A stretch of 64,000 nucleotides of DNA from assembly GCF_947169445.1 (NCBI RefSeq), contig NZ_CAMVPU010000020.1:3828-67827 (forward strand), in the 5' to 3' direction. This document shows, piece after piece, positions 19,501-28,602 of the stretch. The translations under genes were made by a program, and so were the position numbers. This DNA is from an uncultured Butyrivibrio sp. (GTDB lineage Bacteria; Bacillota; Clostridia; Lachnospirales; Lachnospiraceae). Below the pieces are notes generated by a model. It saw only the letters and a program-made list of their open reading frames with translations. It ran no database searches and was not told the DNA's origin. How positions within the stretch are numbered: the first letter of the stretch is position 1; each line of letters opens with the position of its first letter.

Positions 19501-20334
19501 CTGTTCAAATTCCTCGTAGCCAAGAATTCTTCTGTAAACATCTGCATTATTAATCTTGATGCAGATGTTGTGAAATACTCTCTCATATTTCAGATAATTG
19601 CCCACATCTTTTATGTAGGAGGTTCTGTTATAGGCCCTTGTCGAAATATCAATTCTGTCATCATCGTTTTCAAGCATCATCATAAGGCCCATGAAGCCTA
19701 TAGCCTCTGCCATAAGCTCACTTCTGATCCTGATAAAAGCCATCTGTATAGCAATTCCACCTATGACCAGTACCGAAAAATAAATAATCGCAATCTTCTT
19801 TATATCTGTCAGGTCATTCCAATACATAAACAAAGCTACCATGGCAAAAAGAATGTAAAATGCACTTATTCCATATGCCACATAAACTCCGCCTTTTCTT
19901 GAAAAGTTCAGATTATCATCCAGGTAATAAACCAAATTATATACAGGCGACACCAGCACCATAAGTTCCATAAACACGAAAGGGAGGCTGATCAAGCACC
20001 TTACATGCTTCTTGAACCTGAACTGAACATTGCAGATTAGGATAATATATAGCGCCACCATAGGTGCAATAGCAAAATGAGTCAGAAAATATAGGAAATT
20101 AAAGATATGGAGTAAAACACTTCTGACTTCATAGGAAAAAAAAGCGCTCTTAACAATCTCGCCTGCAACACCGGCAAGAGAATCAAGAGCTACAATTGCG
20201 CATATAGATACAAAGAGCTGACTTCTGGCACGAAGTCTGCTCTTCATAATTAACGTGTAGAATACGCAGGTTATGCTGATTACTATAGCGGCCAGATTAA
20301 AGGTTATGCCGCCAATTTCCTGAATATCAAGCAT
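16543..20334 (-). CDS. Hybrid histidine kinase fused to degenerate GGDEF-EAL domains
   Basis: The 1263-residue protein combines, in order: about seven membrane helices (1-225); GGDEF-like domain (about 226-390) with MGTDTF in place of the signature; EAL-like domain (about 395-640) reading AEAYL at 420-424; HisKA with His665 (NMSHEIRTP); HATPase (N box near 780, DTGMGI, GSGLGLA); receiver with Asp965 in LIFLDYRMPG; HPt domain with His1122 in YVHSLKSTSR; and an 80-residue tail. It is a complete phosphorelay on one chain, with cyclic-dinucleotide-like domains probably serving as input. The downstream tandem receiver is the likely partner. Confidence 0.88.
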   Translation of the reverse strand: MLDIQEIGGITFNLAAIVISITCVFYTLIMKSRLRARSQLFVSICAIVALDSLAGVAGEIVKSAFFSYEVRSVLLHIFNFLYFLTHFAIAPMVALYIILICNVQFRFKKHVRCLISLPFVFMELMVLVSPVYNLVYYLDDNLNFSRKGGVYVAYGISAFYILFAMVALFMYWNDLTDIKKIAIIYFSVLVIGGIAIQMAFIRIRSELMAEAIGFMGLMMMLENDDDRIDISTRAYNRTSYIKDVGNYLKYERVFHNICIKINNADVYRRILGYEEFEQLLAAVTEYLEVLDERFDVYRMGTDTFVLLCPDIDTEAVDIISEKIFSRFREEWKSGEISVLLKAALIQAQSPKQFSSVEYLLLLADSSVDKEFDHVLKNHDLDFLMRKADVEKAVRRGIEEDNFIVYFNPIFTKSELSICAAEAYLQLHDREFGHIHRQEFVPVAEQSGMIEKLGWYTLEQVFYFLGGGIVDEMGIEFISVKLSSVQIMKADFVSKVKALWEKYGVSPSKIMFDISESEAASNPALINSAMQKLRQEGIRFFMDEYGTDFYDFQSSSGFIFEGVRIDAKLMQSATKVNESKIVLDTRLKMMTDMGKKIVITNVQDQECFEIIGNIKADYFQGGFFSQPASKNEFIAILRATEMARMEERRARAANEAKSTFLANMSHEIRTPINAVLGMNEVILRECKDENILEYAKNIESAGRTLLSLINDILDFSKIEAGNMEISEAEYDFSSVLNDVYNMVHIRAEQKILELKFNIDENLPDTMYGDEMRLRQVIVNVLNNAVKYTQKGSVTLDVTGSRNFDDSILLKIEVTDTGMGIRQEDIENLFDKFKRLDMEKNRTVEGSGLGLAITSSLLELMGGSISVKSDYGHGSTFTILLPQKVIGDTRIGDFRSRISKNLKDRKTYKESFTAPDAFILVVDDTPMNHVVIRELLKPTKIKIDTARSGAECLEKQHDIRYDLIFLDYRMPGMDGTETFHKIKEDKDSPNIDTPIIVLTANAISGARDNFLKAGFDDYLSKPIESDRLEETLIKFLPKDKVNITVTSEEDEEKETDYQESTDNEPSWSSRLGIIDKNVGLKNCGTYDSYLSILKVYYESIESSMSNIRTTYEEENWKDYTSYVHSLKSTSRTIGATELSKLSERLEMAGNEKDLDTIRENTDKLLLMYGKIRNTLKEIEEIAGKEEDDSDKPMITKAQMSDAYSSILEVSKVLDYDTLMFILDSLKEYRLEEKDKEMVQQISALAYKLNWDEINNLVSNRLEMKE

Positions 20335-20375
20335 AGGACTACCCTATCGTCACTGTCCTTAAATGTCAGTAACTT

Positions 20376-21602
20376 TTATCTCTGCGGGAAAAGGTCTCGG
20401 TACCACTTAAGTGCATTAAGATAAGCCTCGTAAACCTTGTCCATTTCAATATTGTTAAGAACCAAAAGCCTTGAAACCTCTGTCCAGTCCGCTACCTCGT
20501 AGGTCTTAATGAACTGAAGGACTTTAGCGAAATCACCCTTATTTTCCACAAGAGCTTCTCTGACATTTTTGGAAACCTGAACCATATTCAGCGCTTCCTC
20601 CATTGTCTTTTCCAGCATTATATCAATAGCTGAAAACAGTCCCATGATAAACAGTTCCTGACTCATCATGGCAAGTTCAAAGCTTGAAGCAAGGCCTTCA
20701 GCAAACTTCGCTCTTATCATTACAAGCCTTGTGATCTCACTTGGCTTATCAGAGCAAAGCTCCTTGGTTACAGCTGTATTTATCCATCTCTTAAGTTCCT
20801 TCTGTCCAAGCATAGCAGCAGCATGTCTGATCGACGTAATCTCAGAATTAAGAGCCATCCTGTTAACCATTTCCAAAAGAGAGATTACAAGAGCCGGGTC
20901 TTTTCCGATAACATCAGCTGCATCCTGAAGGTCAAAGTCAGGCGAGTTTACAACATTTAAAAGCTCTACATAATTGGCCTTTAAAGGATTTACTTCCTTT
21001 TCAGACTCCTTAACAGGCATTCTAAAGAAGGCGCCCTCATAGAGGTCATACCCCCCATCGTTTTTAAGAGTCTCATAATCTTCCTGAGTATCCACATTAA
21101 CAGCACAAAGCTTGATATTGGGATAAACCTTTCCAAAATACAGCTTTGCCTTGGATATATCTATCTTGGTATGGTTAAGTAAAATGTAATCGCACTGACT
21201 GATGATTTCCCTGTAGGGTTCAAAGCTTGAAATAGGGAGCTTTCTGATAGCCAGCTTATATCCTTGAGACTTTAATTCTCTTACTCTCTTAACATACTGC
21301 TCATCAGGAGTAATAGAATTATCCATCAAAAGAACTACTTTATCCGCAGGAACCGTACACTGGAGCGATATCTCTGCAAAAATGGAAAACTGATTGATTG
21401 GCACAAATACTTCCTTGCCACCAGAAAGAGCACTCACACCCATACTGCTGACAACCTCTAACTCATGTACTGTTCCCGCACCATCAAATCTGGCGCCTCC
21501 CTCGTAGTTCGGATTCAGGAAATAGTTTTCTTTCCTGGCAAATACAGAATATGCACAAACAGACATGTTATCATTAAATAAAGGAATCAGTGTAGCTAAC
21601 AT
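20376..21602 (-). CDS. EAL-like/HDOD signalling protein (YuxH type)
   Basis: The 408-residue protein has an N-terminal degenerate EAL-like domain (about 1-195, no EAL signature) and a C-terminal HDOD domain (about 200-395, with IGKDPALVISLLEMVN). This YuxH-like arrangement is common in Clostridia; HDOD domains are non-catalytic relatives of HD hydrolases used in signalling. I use the ATG at 21602 because AGGAG lies inside the longer TTG-started frame, six bases upstream of the ATG. It is the first gene of the signalling run and is 41 bp from the hybrid kinase. Confidence 0.85.
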   Translation of the reverse strand: MLATLIPLFNDNMSVCAYSVFARKENYFLNPNYEGGARFDGAGTVHELEVVSSMGVSALSGGKEVFVPINQFSIFAEISLQCTVPADKVVLLMDNSITPDEQYVKRVRELKSQGYKLAIRKLPISSFEPYREIISQCDYILLNHTKIDISKAKLYFGKVYPNIKLCAVNVDTQEDYETLKNDGGYDLYEGAFFRMPVKESEKEVNPLKANYVELLNVVNSPDFDLQDAADVIGKDPALVISLLEMVNRMALNSEITSIRHAAAMLGQKELKRWINTAVTKELCSDKPSEITRLVMIRAKFAEGLASSFELAMMSQELFIMGLFSAIDIMLEKTMEEALNMVQVSKNVREALVENKGDFAKVLQFIKTYEVADWTEVSRLLVLNNIEMDKVYEAYLNALKWYRDLFPQR

Positions 21603-21708
21603 TTTCAGCTCCTTTCTGCTCGTCAAAAAAGCAGTATTATCCCGCTTATCTATATTGTAACAAACATAATCAAATAATTATATTATATTTTTATAAAATT
21701 ACGTTAAC

Positions 21709-21721
21709 GCCAATGAAATTG
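21709..21721. promoter_or_regulatory. Palindrome upstream of the signalling run
   Basis: CCAAT-GAA-ATTGG is a perfect inverted repeat about 110 bp upstream of the EAL-HDOD start, beside very AT-rich promoter-like sequence. It could be an operator. Confidence 0.35.
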
Positions 21722-21761
21722 GAATCGTGGTCAGAACCTCTGAAAAGAGGAGAAAAAATGT

Positions 21762-21802
21762 AAAAAAAGAGCTGCCGGCCAATGTGCTGACAACTCTTTT
21801 TT
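21762..21802 (-). terminator. Terminator after glgD
   Basis: On the minus strand AAAAAAGAG pairs with CTCTTTTTT around a 23-base loop that can itself fold, ending in seven T residues. It separates glgCD from the signalling run; the reverse strand would also work. Confidence 0.85.
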
Positions 21803-21830
21803 GATTATCTTTTATGCGTTTTCCTATCTA

Positions 21831-22952
21831 TTACAAAGTATCACGACGTTTAATATACTGAGGATGCTCCTGGGTACCACGAATGTCTTTAACGTGAACA
21901 ATGTGTGCCCATTTATCGATGATAGTATTCTCAACATGAACACCAGGCTCAATAACTGTATAAGCAAGAACTACAGAATTCTTAACCACTGCTCCCTTCT
22001 TGATCTCAACACCACGGCCGATAACTGAATTCTCAACTGTTCCCTCAATTATACAGCCGTTGGAAACAAATGAATTGGAAACAACTGCTGTATCAAGGTA
22101 CTTGGTAGGACATGAGTCAGTAGTTCTGGTGTAAATAGGCCATCCCGGTCTGAACAGATCACTTGCAACATTGTAATCCAAAAGCTCAAGAGAAGCCTTG
22201 TAGTAATCTGACAGGCTAAGGAGGGATGCAAAATATCCCTTGTGCTGATATCCTCTGATATCCAGATCCTTGCACTTAATATTTACGATATCTGCAAGAG
22301 TGTAAATTGAAGAAAGCTCATGAGCAGCCTTTATAAGGCTTATAAATACTTCCTTACTCATGCAGTAAGTATCCATGAAGATATTTCTCTCTTTGGAGGT
22401 TCCAAGGTTCTTCTCAATGGAATTAACACCCTTTTGTCTGTTGACATTAAGAACCTTACAGTTCTGGAAATACTCCTTGGCATTATCTACTCTGTGGTAC
22501 AAAAGAGTAACATCTGCGCCGGATGCCACATGGCTGTCCAAAAGCTCACTGTAGTCCTGCTTATAAACCATATAGCTCGGAGCTATGATAACGTAATCCT
22601 GATGCATTCTCTCGATAATATCGAGGTTCTCAGAATATGCGCAAATATCATTATTGTAGATAGAGTGCTGATTGCTGTCCTGTGAAAAAAGAAGCTGCAC
22701 CTTACCACGCTTGGAGTTGATATTGTAATGTCTTCCTGAACCTACATGCTCCGCAATAGATCTTGGACGAGAGCGAACATAAACCTGAATTCTGTCCATT
22801 CCACTGTTACTCATATTAGAAAGCGGAAAATCAATTACACGGAATCTTCCAAGGAAAGAGAAAGAACCGATTGGTCTGTAATCATGAAGACCTTCTACGT
22901 GAACGCTGTTATCAGCAGGGGATACAATTCCAAATGCTCTATATGATGCCAT
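21831..22952 (-). CDS. glgD: Glucose-1-phosphate adenylyltransferase subunit GlgD
   Basis: The 373-residue protein has the nucleotidyltransferase fold at its N-terminus (a degenerate glycine loop, then FRVIDFPLSNMSNSG) and a left-handed beta-helix C-terminus with hexapeptide repeats (about 275-360). GlgD is the non-catalytic or weakly active regulatory partner of GlgC in Firmicutes glycogen synthesis. Its start codon overlaps the glgC stop (TAATG), indicating coupled translation. Confidence 0.93.
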   Translation of the reverse strand: MASYRAFGIVSPADNSVHVEGLHDYRPIGSFSFLGRFRVIDFPLSNMSNSGMDRIQVYVRSRPRSIAEHVGSGRHYNINSKRGKVQLLFSQDSNQHSIYNNDICAYSENLDIIERMHQDYVIIAPSYMVYKQDYSELLDSHVASGADVTLLYHRVDNAKEYFQNCKVLNVNRQKGVNSIEKNLGTSKERNIFMDTYCMSKEVFISLIKAAHELSSIYTLADIVNIKCKDLDIRGYQHKGYFASLLSLSDYYKASLELLDYNVASDLFRPGWPIYTRTTDSCPTKYLDTAVVSNSFVSNGCIIEGTVENSVIGRGVEIKKGAVVKNSVVLAYTVIEPGVHVENTIIDKWAHIVHVKDIRGTQEHPQYIKRRDTL

Positions 22953-24094
22953 TATTTTGTACCTCCCTTCACATTTTTCGCAACAAGAAGGATTTCCTCA
23001 CTTGTCTTGCTGCCCACTTTGGCCTTCGCCCCAATACGTACATTCTCAGCCACAAGAGCTCTTGTAACTGTAGCTCCATCTTCAACAACTGCCCCCGGCA
23101 TCAGCACACTGTCAATTACCTTGGCGCCCTTTCCAACTACAGCGTTGGTGAAAAGAACTGAATTAGTTACACAGCCCTCAACTCTTACGCCCTGCGTTAT
23201 ATATGCCCTCTTTATCTTGGCATCCTTACCAATGTACTGAGGAAGTGTGGAAATATCCTCTGTATAAATAAGCCACTTGGAATCGTTAAGATTAAGCTCA
23301 TTTTTGTGGTCCAAAAGATCCATATTTGCTTCCCAAAGAGAATCGATTGTTCCTACATCCTTCCAGTAGCCCCTGAATTCATAAGCAAATAAGCCTCTGC
23401 CCTCTCCGAGCATCTTAGGAATAATATCCTTACCAAAGTCATGGTCGGAATCAGGATTATTCATATCATCCACAAGCATCTTTCTAAGAAGCTTCCAGCT
23501 GAAAATATAAATACCCATTGATGCAAGATTACTCTTTGGCTTAGCAGGCTTTTCCTCAAATTCAACAATCTTGCCATTACCGTCAGTATTCATGATACCA
23601 AAACGGCTTGCTTCCTTCATAGGAACAGGACGAACCGCAATAGTCGCATCAGCGCCCATCTCCTTGTGATAAGATAGCATCTCAGCATAGTTCATCTTGT
23701 AGATATGGTCGCCTGACAAGATCAGAAGATACTCTGGATTGTAGTTATCGATAAAATCGATGTTCTGAGAAATCGCGTCAGCAGTGCCCCTGTAGACATC
23801 AAGTCCCTCATCTGCCTTTTCTCTTGGTGTCAGAACATAAACGCCACTGTCCTTGGAGTCAAGTCCCCATCTACCATCATTAGCAACATAACTGTTCAAA
23901 AGAACTGATTCATACTGAGTAAGAACACCAACAGTATCTATACCACTATTTGCACAATTACTAAGTGGAAAATCAATGATTCGATATTTGCCGCCGAAAT
24001 AAACAGCTGGTTTTGCAACCTTGGTGGTCAGATCTTTAAGTCTGCTACCGCGCCCGCCGGCAAGTATCATGGCCAGCATTTCATTTTGAGCCAT
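22952..24094 (-). CDS. glgC: Glucose-1-phosphate adenylyltransferase catalytic subunit
   Basis: The 380-residue enzyme makes ADP-glucose from ATP and glucose-1-phosphate for glycogen synthesis. It shows the nucleotide loop MILAGGRGSRL, the KPAVYFGGKYRIIDFPLSN segment, SGDHIYKM and the C-terminal beta-helix. I chose the ATG at 24094, with AAGGGGG upstream, instead of a start 30 codons earlier. It forms a two-gene operon with glgD. Confidence 0.96.
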   Translation of the reverse strand: MAQNEMLAMILAGGRGSRLKDLTTKVAKPAVYFGGKYRIIDFPLSNCANSGIDTVGVLTQYESVLLNSYVANDGRWGLDSKDSGVYVLTPREKADEGLDVYRGTADAISQNIDFIDNYNPEYLLILSGDHIYKMNYAEMLSYHKEMGADATIAVRPVPMKEASRFGIMNTDGNGKIVEFEEKPAKPKSNLASMGIYIFSWKLLRKMLVDDMNNPDSDHDFGKDIIPKMLGEGRGLFAYEFRGYWKDVGTIDSLWEANMDLLDHKNELNLNDSKWLIYTEDISTLPQYIGKDAKIKRAYITQGVRVEGCVTNSVLFTNAVVGKGAKVIDSVLMPGAVVEDGATVTRALVAENVRIGAKAKVGSKTSEEILLVAKNVKGGTK

Positions 24095-24224
24095 ATATTT
24101 ATCCCCCTTACAGAATTGAATGACATACGGAAAATCGTATGCAGAAAAACTTTTCGTCAGAAAACCACAGAAATAATCTGACAATACCTAATTAATTCTA
24201 TCACACATACTGATATTACGCACG

Positions 24225-24255
24225 AAAAAAGAGCCACAATTTGTGGCTCTTTTTT
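24225..24255 (-). terminator. Terminator of the dCache chemoreceptor gene
   Basis: A perfect stem AAAAAAGAGCCACAA with TTGTGGCTCTTTTTT gives an intrinsic terminator 20 bp after the stop codon. Confidence 0.92.
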
Positions 24256-24273
24256 ATATAAAACGATCATTTA

Positions 24274-26343
24274 TTATTTAAGTTTAAACTTGCCCACGAT
24301 TTCTTCAAGTGTACCAGCTACTGCTTCCTGCTTGTTGGTCATCTCATTTACATTGGATACTACGTCTGCAGCAGCCATAACAGAATCATTAACTCTGCTG
24401 GAAAGATCTGCTGTATCCTGTGTAGATTCTGCAATATTCTGAATGGCCTTACTTACTTCTTCCATAGCTGATCTGATATTCTCTACCATCTGAGCTATAT
24501 TCTCGGAAGAATCACCGAAGTGTCCTGCATCATCACCATACTGCTTGGCAAGTCCCACGAACTTGTCATAATCAGGTGTAACTGTTTCCTTGATGAATCC
24601 AAGAAGTTCGCCTGAGGAAGATGACAGAGTACTGAAAGCTTCCTGAACGCCATCGATTGTCTCTCTGATCTGCTCAACTGCCTCTGATGTACTGCTGGCA
24701 AGCTTATTGATTTCAGATGCAACTACAGCAAAGCCCTTACCTGCATCTCCTGCACGGGCAGCCTCGATGCTGGCATTAAGTGAAAGAAGGTTGATCTGAT
24801 CTGCAATCTCAGCAATTGTATCAGCCAATGTTCCAATCTGATCAACAACCTTAGCCTTTTCATTTGCTTCTTCAAGATCAGCTTCCCTCTGCTCTGCGAT
24901 AGAAATAGCATAGTCGTGGGCCTGTCTGCTTTCTTTTTCAATCTCTTTTGCTCTGGTCTTGATATCAGTTGCATCAGCGCTTGTCTTCTCAGTCTCTGCT
25001 GCAAGCTGATGTACAGATGCGTTAACTTCCTCAACGGATGCATTAACTTCCTCAGTTGCGGCACCGGAAGACATCATAGCATCGTTTACACCGGAGATAT
25101 TGCCCTGAATGCTTGTAAACTGATCTGAAAGCTCATTAGCCATGCTGGAAAGACCCGCACTGGTCTCGCTAACTTTAACAGAGCCATCGGAAATCTTAGT
25201 AATAACATCTTTGTTATTCTCAAACATGTCATTGAGGGAATCACTCATAGCACCGAGTTCATCGCCTCTTTTATTGTTAATCTTTTCTACAGTGAAGTCA
25301 CCGCTGGCAAGAACACTTGCAAACTGTTTAACACTGTTGATGCTCTTAGAAATACTAAGAACGAAGATCCAAATAATTGCAGCACCAATGATAAGTGATA
25401 TAGCAGCTATAATAATAAGCGTTCTGGTTGCAGCTTTTACCGGAGCTTCAATTTCTTCAAGATCCATAACGATAAGAAGTTTCCATGCAACATTTGGAAT
25501 ATCTCTGTATGTTACAAGAATAGTTTTTCCATCCTGATACATAACTCCCATTCTTGGTGAATCAGAAGAATTTGCCAATACTTCCTGACCTTTCTCTGCA
25601 ACTGAAGCAACTTCATCTTCAGTCATCTTGACACCATTCTGGATCTTTGCTTCATCATTTGTATAAATGTAAGTTCCATCTGTAGAAAGAAGGATAGCAC
25701 GTCCGGTTGTGCCTATTTTGATATTTGATACAAGTTCTGCAACATTGGTAAGCTCCATATCAACTGTTACGCAGCCTACATAAACTCCTTCATCATAAAT
25801 AGGTGCAGAACAGCTGGACATGATCTTTCCACTAGTTGGATCATAGTATGGATCAGTGATCTTTGCCTGTCCCGCTGAAAGAGCCTTCGCATTAGTATAA
25901 TATTCCTGACTCAAATAATCATATTCTGCATTACTGTAATCCCAGGTTTCAACTACGCTTCCGCCATCCTTATACCAATAAGGTCCAACGTATTTTTCTG
26001 CAGCATCATAAACATTTGGCTCAAACCAAACGCCCGCGCCCAGAATAGAATCATTATCATTGATAACCTTTGTAAAGGTTCCCTTGTAATTATCCATCTG
26101 AACAAAGCGATAGGACGTGGAAACCATCTCGGAAAGGTTAATAGCCGTAGTTCTGATAATCTCCAGCTTGGAATCAACATTGATAGCATTTGCCGTAACA
26201 TTCTGATACATACTGTCAGTGTTTGCACTCTGAAGATTTGTACTCAGCTCCTGGGAAGCCAGGTACGTCAGAATGATCATGGCAGCTGCCATAACCGGCA
26301 AAATACAAAGTAACATTTTTGATCGTAGGCTTAGTTTTTTCAT
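24274..26343 (-). CDS. Methyl-accepting chemotaxis protein, dCache sensor
   Basis: The 689-residue receptor has an N-terminal membrane helix (about 9-29), an extracellular double-Cache domain (about 33-295, with the GVWFEPN and YYDPTSGKIM segments), a second helix (about 310-335), HAMP (about 337-390) and a cytoplasmic signalling domain with the hairpin tip (IADQINLLSLNASIEAARAG). dCache domains bind small molecules, often amino acids; the ligand is not evident. It is monocistronic with its own terminator and divergent from a second receptor. Confidence 0.93.
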   Translation of the reverse strand: MKKLSLRSKMLLCILPVMAAAMIILTYLASQELSTNLQSANTDSMYQNVTANAINVDSKLEIIRTTAINLSEMVSTSYRFVQMDNYKGTFTKVINDNDSILGAGVWFEPNVYDAAEKYVGPYWYKDGGSVVETWDYSNAEYDYLSQEYYTNAKALSAGQAKITDPYYDPTSGKIMSSCSAPIYDEGVYVGCVTVDMELTNVAELVSNIKIGTTGRAILLSTDGTYIYTNDEAKIQNGVKMTEDEVASVAEKGQEVLANSSDSPRMGVMYQDGKTILVTYRDIPNVAWKLLIVMDLEEIEAPVKAATRTLIIIAAISLIIGAAIIWIFVLSISKSINSVKQFASVLASGDFTVEKINNKRGDELGAMSDSLNDMFENNKDVITKISDGSVKVSETSAGLSSMANELSDQFTSIQGNISGVNDAMMSSGAATEEVNASVEEVNASVHQLAAETEKTSADATDIKTRAKEIEKESRQAHDYAISIAEQREADLEEANEKAKVVDQIGTLADTIAEIADQINLLSLNASIEAARAGDAGKGFAVVASEINKLASSTSEAVEQIRETIDGVQEAFSTLSSSSGELLGFIKETVTPDYDKFVGLAKQYGDDAGHFGDSSENIAQMVENIRSAMEEVSKAIQNIAESTQDTADLSSRVNDSVMAAADVVSNVNEMTNKQEAVAGTLEEIVGKFKLK

Positions 26344-26664
26344 TTAATTGCACCCCTTCATAAGTAATAAATTGAACAATCAAATTTATGAATAATTGCA
26401 AAAACACCTATAATTATTTTACATTATCATGTTAATTATTAGTCTTAAAAAAGTATAAATATAGCTGAAAATAAAATTAAGATTATATATTCTTTCTGTT
26501 TACAGTGTTTTTATGTTTTTTTAACAACTTGTATATCGTTATTTTGTTTATTTCGATTTGGCAGCATGATAAAATATACTTGCTATACATATATAGGTAT
26601 AAAGAAAAAATGCAAAAACATTTATTTGGCAATAAAAATATGTCTCAGAAAGGAAGCAAATTAT
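26344..26664. other. Divergent AT-rich control region between two chemoreceptors
   Basis: The 321-bp region separates two divergent receptor genes. It is very AT-rich and must hold both promoters, but I could not assign sigma-A or sigma-28 boxes with confidence, and saw no additional gene. Confidence 0.4.
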
Positions 26665-28125
26665 ATGAATGCTGAACAGTATCGTCGTGCCAATAATAAC
26701 AGTTTTTATGTTACTATCGTCATCTTGTTAAGTGGCGTAGGAATAACCATTTTTAGCATGTTTCGTGAAGGAATTAGTGCAGGACCTATAGCTATTTTGA
26801 TAAGTGCAGTAGTTGGCGGTGTCATGGTTGCCGCAGGAAATTACAAATTTGCTACTGAAAAGCTTGGATCTGTTCTTATAATGGGCGGTTCTACAATCTT
26901 CTACTTTGTACTGCTAATAGCTGAAGACAACATTGTATACTTTGCATTCGGTCTTCCAATCCTGATATGCAGTATCATTTACCTTAACGCCAGATTGTGT
27001 AAAGCCGGAATTTTAGCCATCACAATTTCTTTTACCGTAACCTGCTTAAAAGCATATTTCACCACAGGCACACTTGATATGGTACATGTTCCTGCTTTTC
27101 TGACTCTTGGTCTGGCATTTGTTGCTACTGTTGCTACAGTTACTCTCCTATGTAAGTTTAACGATGAAAACAATGCAACAATAACGCAAAACGCAGAAGA
27201 AACAATGGAAACAGGCAATAAGATGGCTGAAATAGCTAATACTATTACAGATCTTTTCAACGATTCTCAGCAAAACATGGTAGACCTTCAGCACATCATT
27301 GAATCACAACACTCCGGTATGCAGGACATTGCCAGCAGCATGGAGAGCACAGCACAGGCAATCACCTCGCAGGCACAGAGAGTTCAGCAGATTCAGGAAG
27401 AAACAACTGCTACAGAGCAGCATAGAAAGAACATGACCAAGGCATCAGAAAGTGCACAGACAGCAGTTCGCGAAGGTGTTAAGGTCATTGGAGAATTAAA
27501 AGAGAAATCACAGAATGTAGCAAAACAGAGTCAGGTTACCGTTGAGGCAACTCAGGCCGTTATCAATAAGGTTGCAGACGTTACCAAGATTGTAAGTTCC
27601 ATCATGTCGATTTCAAAGCAGACAAACCTTCTTGCACTCAATGCCAGCATTGAGGCCGCAAGAGCCGGTGAAGCAGGTAAAGGCTTCGCAGTAGTTGCTA
27701 ACGACGTACGTGAACTTGCAGAAGAAACAAACACCGCCTCCACTGAGATTACCAATATCATAAATGAGCTGAACGAGGATGTTCAGAAGGCGATGGCCAG
27801 CATAGATGACACTGTTGCTTCCGTATCCGAGCAGAATGAAATGATTGAATCTGTAGGTGATAACTTCGATAGCATTAATGACAACGTAACAGAGATGCTC
27901 TCCCGCTTCACAGAAATCGGCGAAGGCATGAAATCAATAGCTGCATCCACTACGGAAATCAACGACAGTATTTCCAATCTGTCTGCTACCAGCCAGGAAG
28001 TTGCATCCCTTTCCAATGAGGGCGTAAGTGCTTCAGAATCTGCAGTATCCAAGTTTGATGACTTTAAGACCATACTTGGAAATATTTTCCAGCAGGCTAA
28101 TAAGTTAAAAGATATGCAGCAGTAA
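26665..28125 (+). CDS. Methyl-accepting chemotaxis protein without extracellular sensor
   Basis: The 486-residue protein has about six N-terminal membrane helices (about 10-165), no large extracellular domain and no clear HAMP, then a full cytoplasmic signalling domain (about 180-486) with the tip ISKQTNLLALNASIEAARAGEA. It probably senses within the membrane or cytoplasm. I use the ATG at 26665, preceded by AGGAAG, rather than one 33 codons earlier. Confidence 0.9.
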   Translation: MNAEQYRRANNNSFYVTIVILLSGVGITIFSMFREGISAGPIAILISAVVGGVMVAAGNYKFATEKLGSVLIMGGSTIFYFVLLIAEDNIVYFAFGLPILICSIIYLNARLCKAGILAITISFTVTCLKAYFTTGTLDMVHVPAFLTLGLAFVATVATVTLLCKFNDENNATITQNAEETMETGNKMAEIANTITDLFNDSQQNMVDLQHIIESQHSGMQDIASSMESTAQAITSQAQRVQQIQEETTATEQHRKNMTKASESAQTAVREGVKVIGELKEKSQNVAKQSQVTVEATQAVINKVADVTKIVSSIMSISKQTNLLALNASIEAARAGEAGKGFAVVANDVRELAEETNTASTEITNIINELNEDVQKAMASIDDTVASVSEQNEMIESVGDNFDSINDNVTEMLSRFTEIGEGMKSIAASTTEINDSISNLSATSQEVASLSNEGVSASESAVSKFDDFKTILGNIFQQANKLKDMQQ

Positions 28126-28180
28126 CATCAGATTTTACCTGATACCAGAAGTTCAGCATTTTATTAAACCCAGAACAGTC

Positions 28181-28218
28181 AAGGACTTTGAGAAAAAAAA
28201 TTCTCAAAGTCCTTTAAT
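28181..28218 (+). terminator. Terminator of the second chemoreceptor gene
   Basis: A perfect 14-bp stem (AAGGACTTTGAGAA with TTCTCAAAGTCCTT) ends in TTTAATTTT. Confidence 0.9.
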
Positions 28219-28328
28219 TTTACGGAATTTTTATATTTTTCCGCACAAAACTGCGATATAATATAAGAAAGGCAGATGTAATCTACCTTTAAATTTTTAC
28301 ACTATTTGGGAAAGGAGGATATACGTGT

Positions 28329-28502
28329 ATGACAGCTACATTGGATGCACGAATGGAAGTAATGGACTGCATTAGACGGGATTGTGATGATGAATACTAT
28401 CCAGATCCAGAAAGAGTAGCCCATATTACTGGATTACCATTGGGGGTTGTTTTTGATCTTCTGATAGAACTCAAAAACCAGGGTTGTCTTGGCAAGAGAT
28501 GA
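28329..28502 (+). CDS. Small helix-turn-helix-like protein, 57 residues
   Basis: A short frame (begins MTATLDARMEVMDCIRR, ends KNQGCLGKR) starts at an ATG with a strong AGGAGG ten bases upstream. The C-terminal half (PDPERVAHITGLPLGVVFDLLIELKNQG) has the helix spacing of a winged-helix/HTH motif. It is followed by a terminator. Function is unknown; a small DNA-binding regulator is a guess. Confidence 0.65.
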   Translation: MTATLDARMEVMDCIRRDCDDEYYPDPERVAHITGLPLGVVFDLLIELKNQGCLGKR

Positions 28503-28549
28503 TCTTCACATTTAAAATGGAGAATACAATGGAAGAACAGCAGAAATAA

Positions 28550-28584
28550 GGCTCTATGCATCCTGATGCATAGAGCCTTTATTA
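28550..28584. terminator. Bidirectional terminator
   Basis: GGCTCTATGCAT pairs with ATGCATAGAGCC around a 4-base loop, with TTTATT on the plus side and TTATTT on the minus side. It serves the small HTH gene and the convergent 83-residue gene. Confidence 0.88.
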
Positions 28585-28602
28585 TAGCGACTATAAAAGT
28601 CT

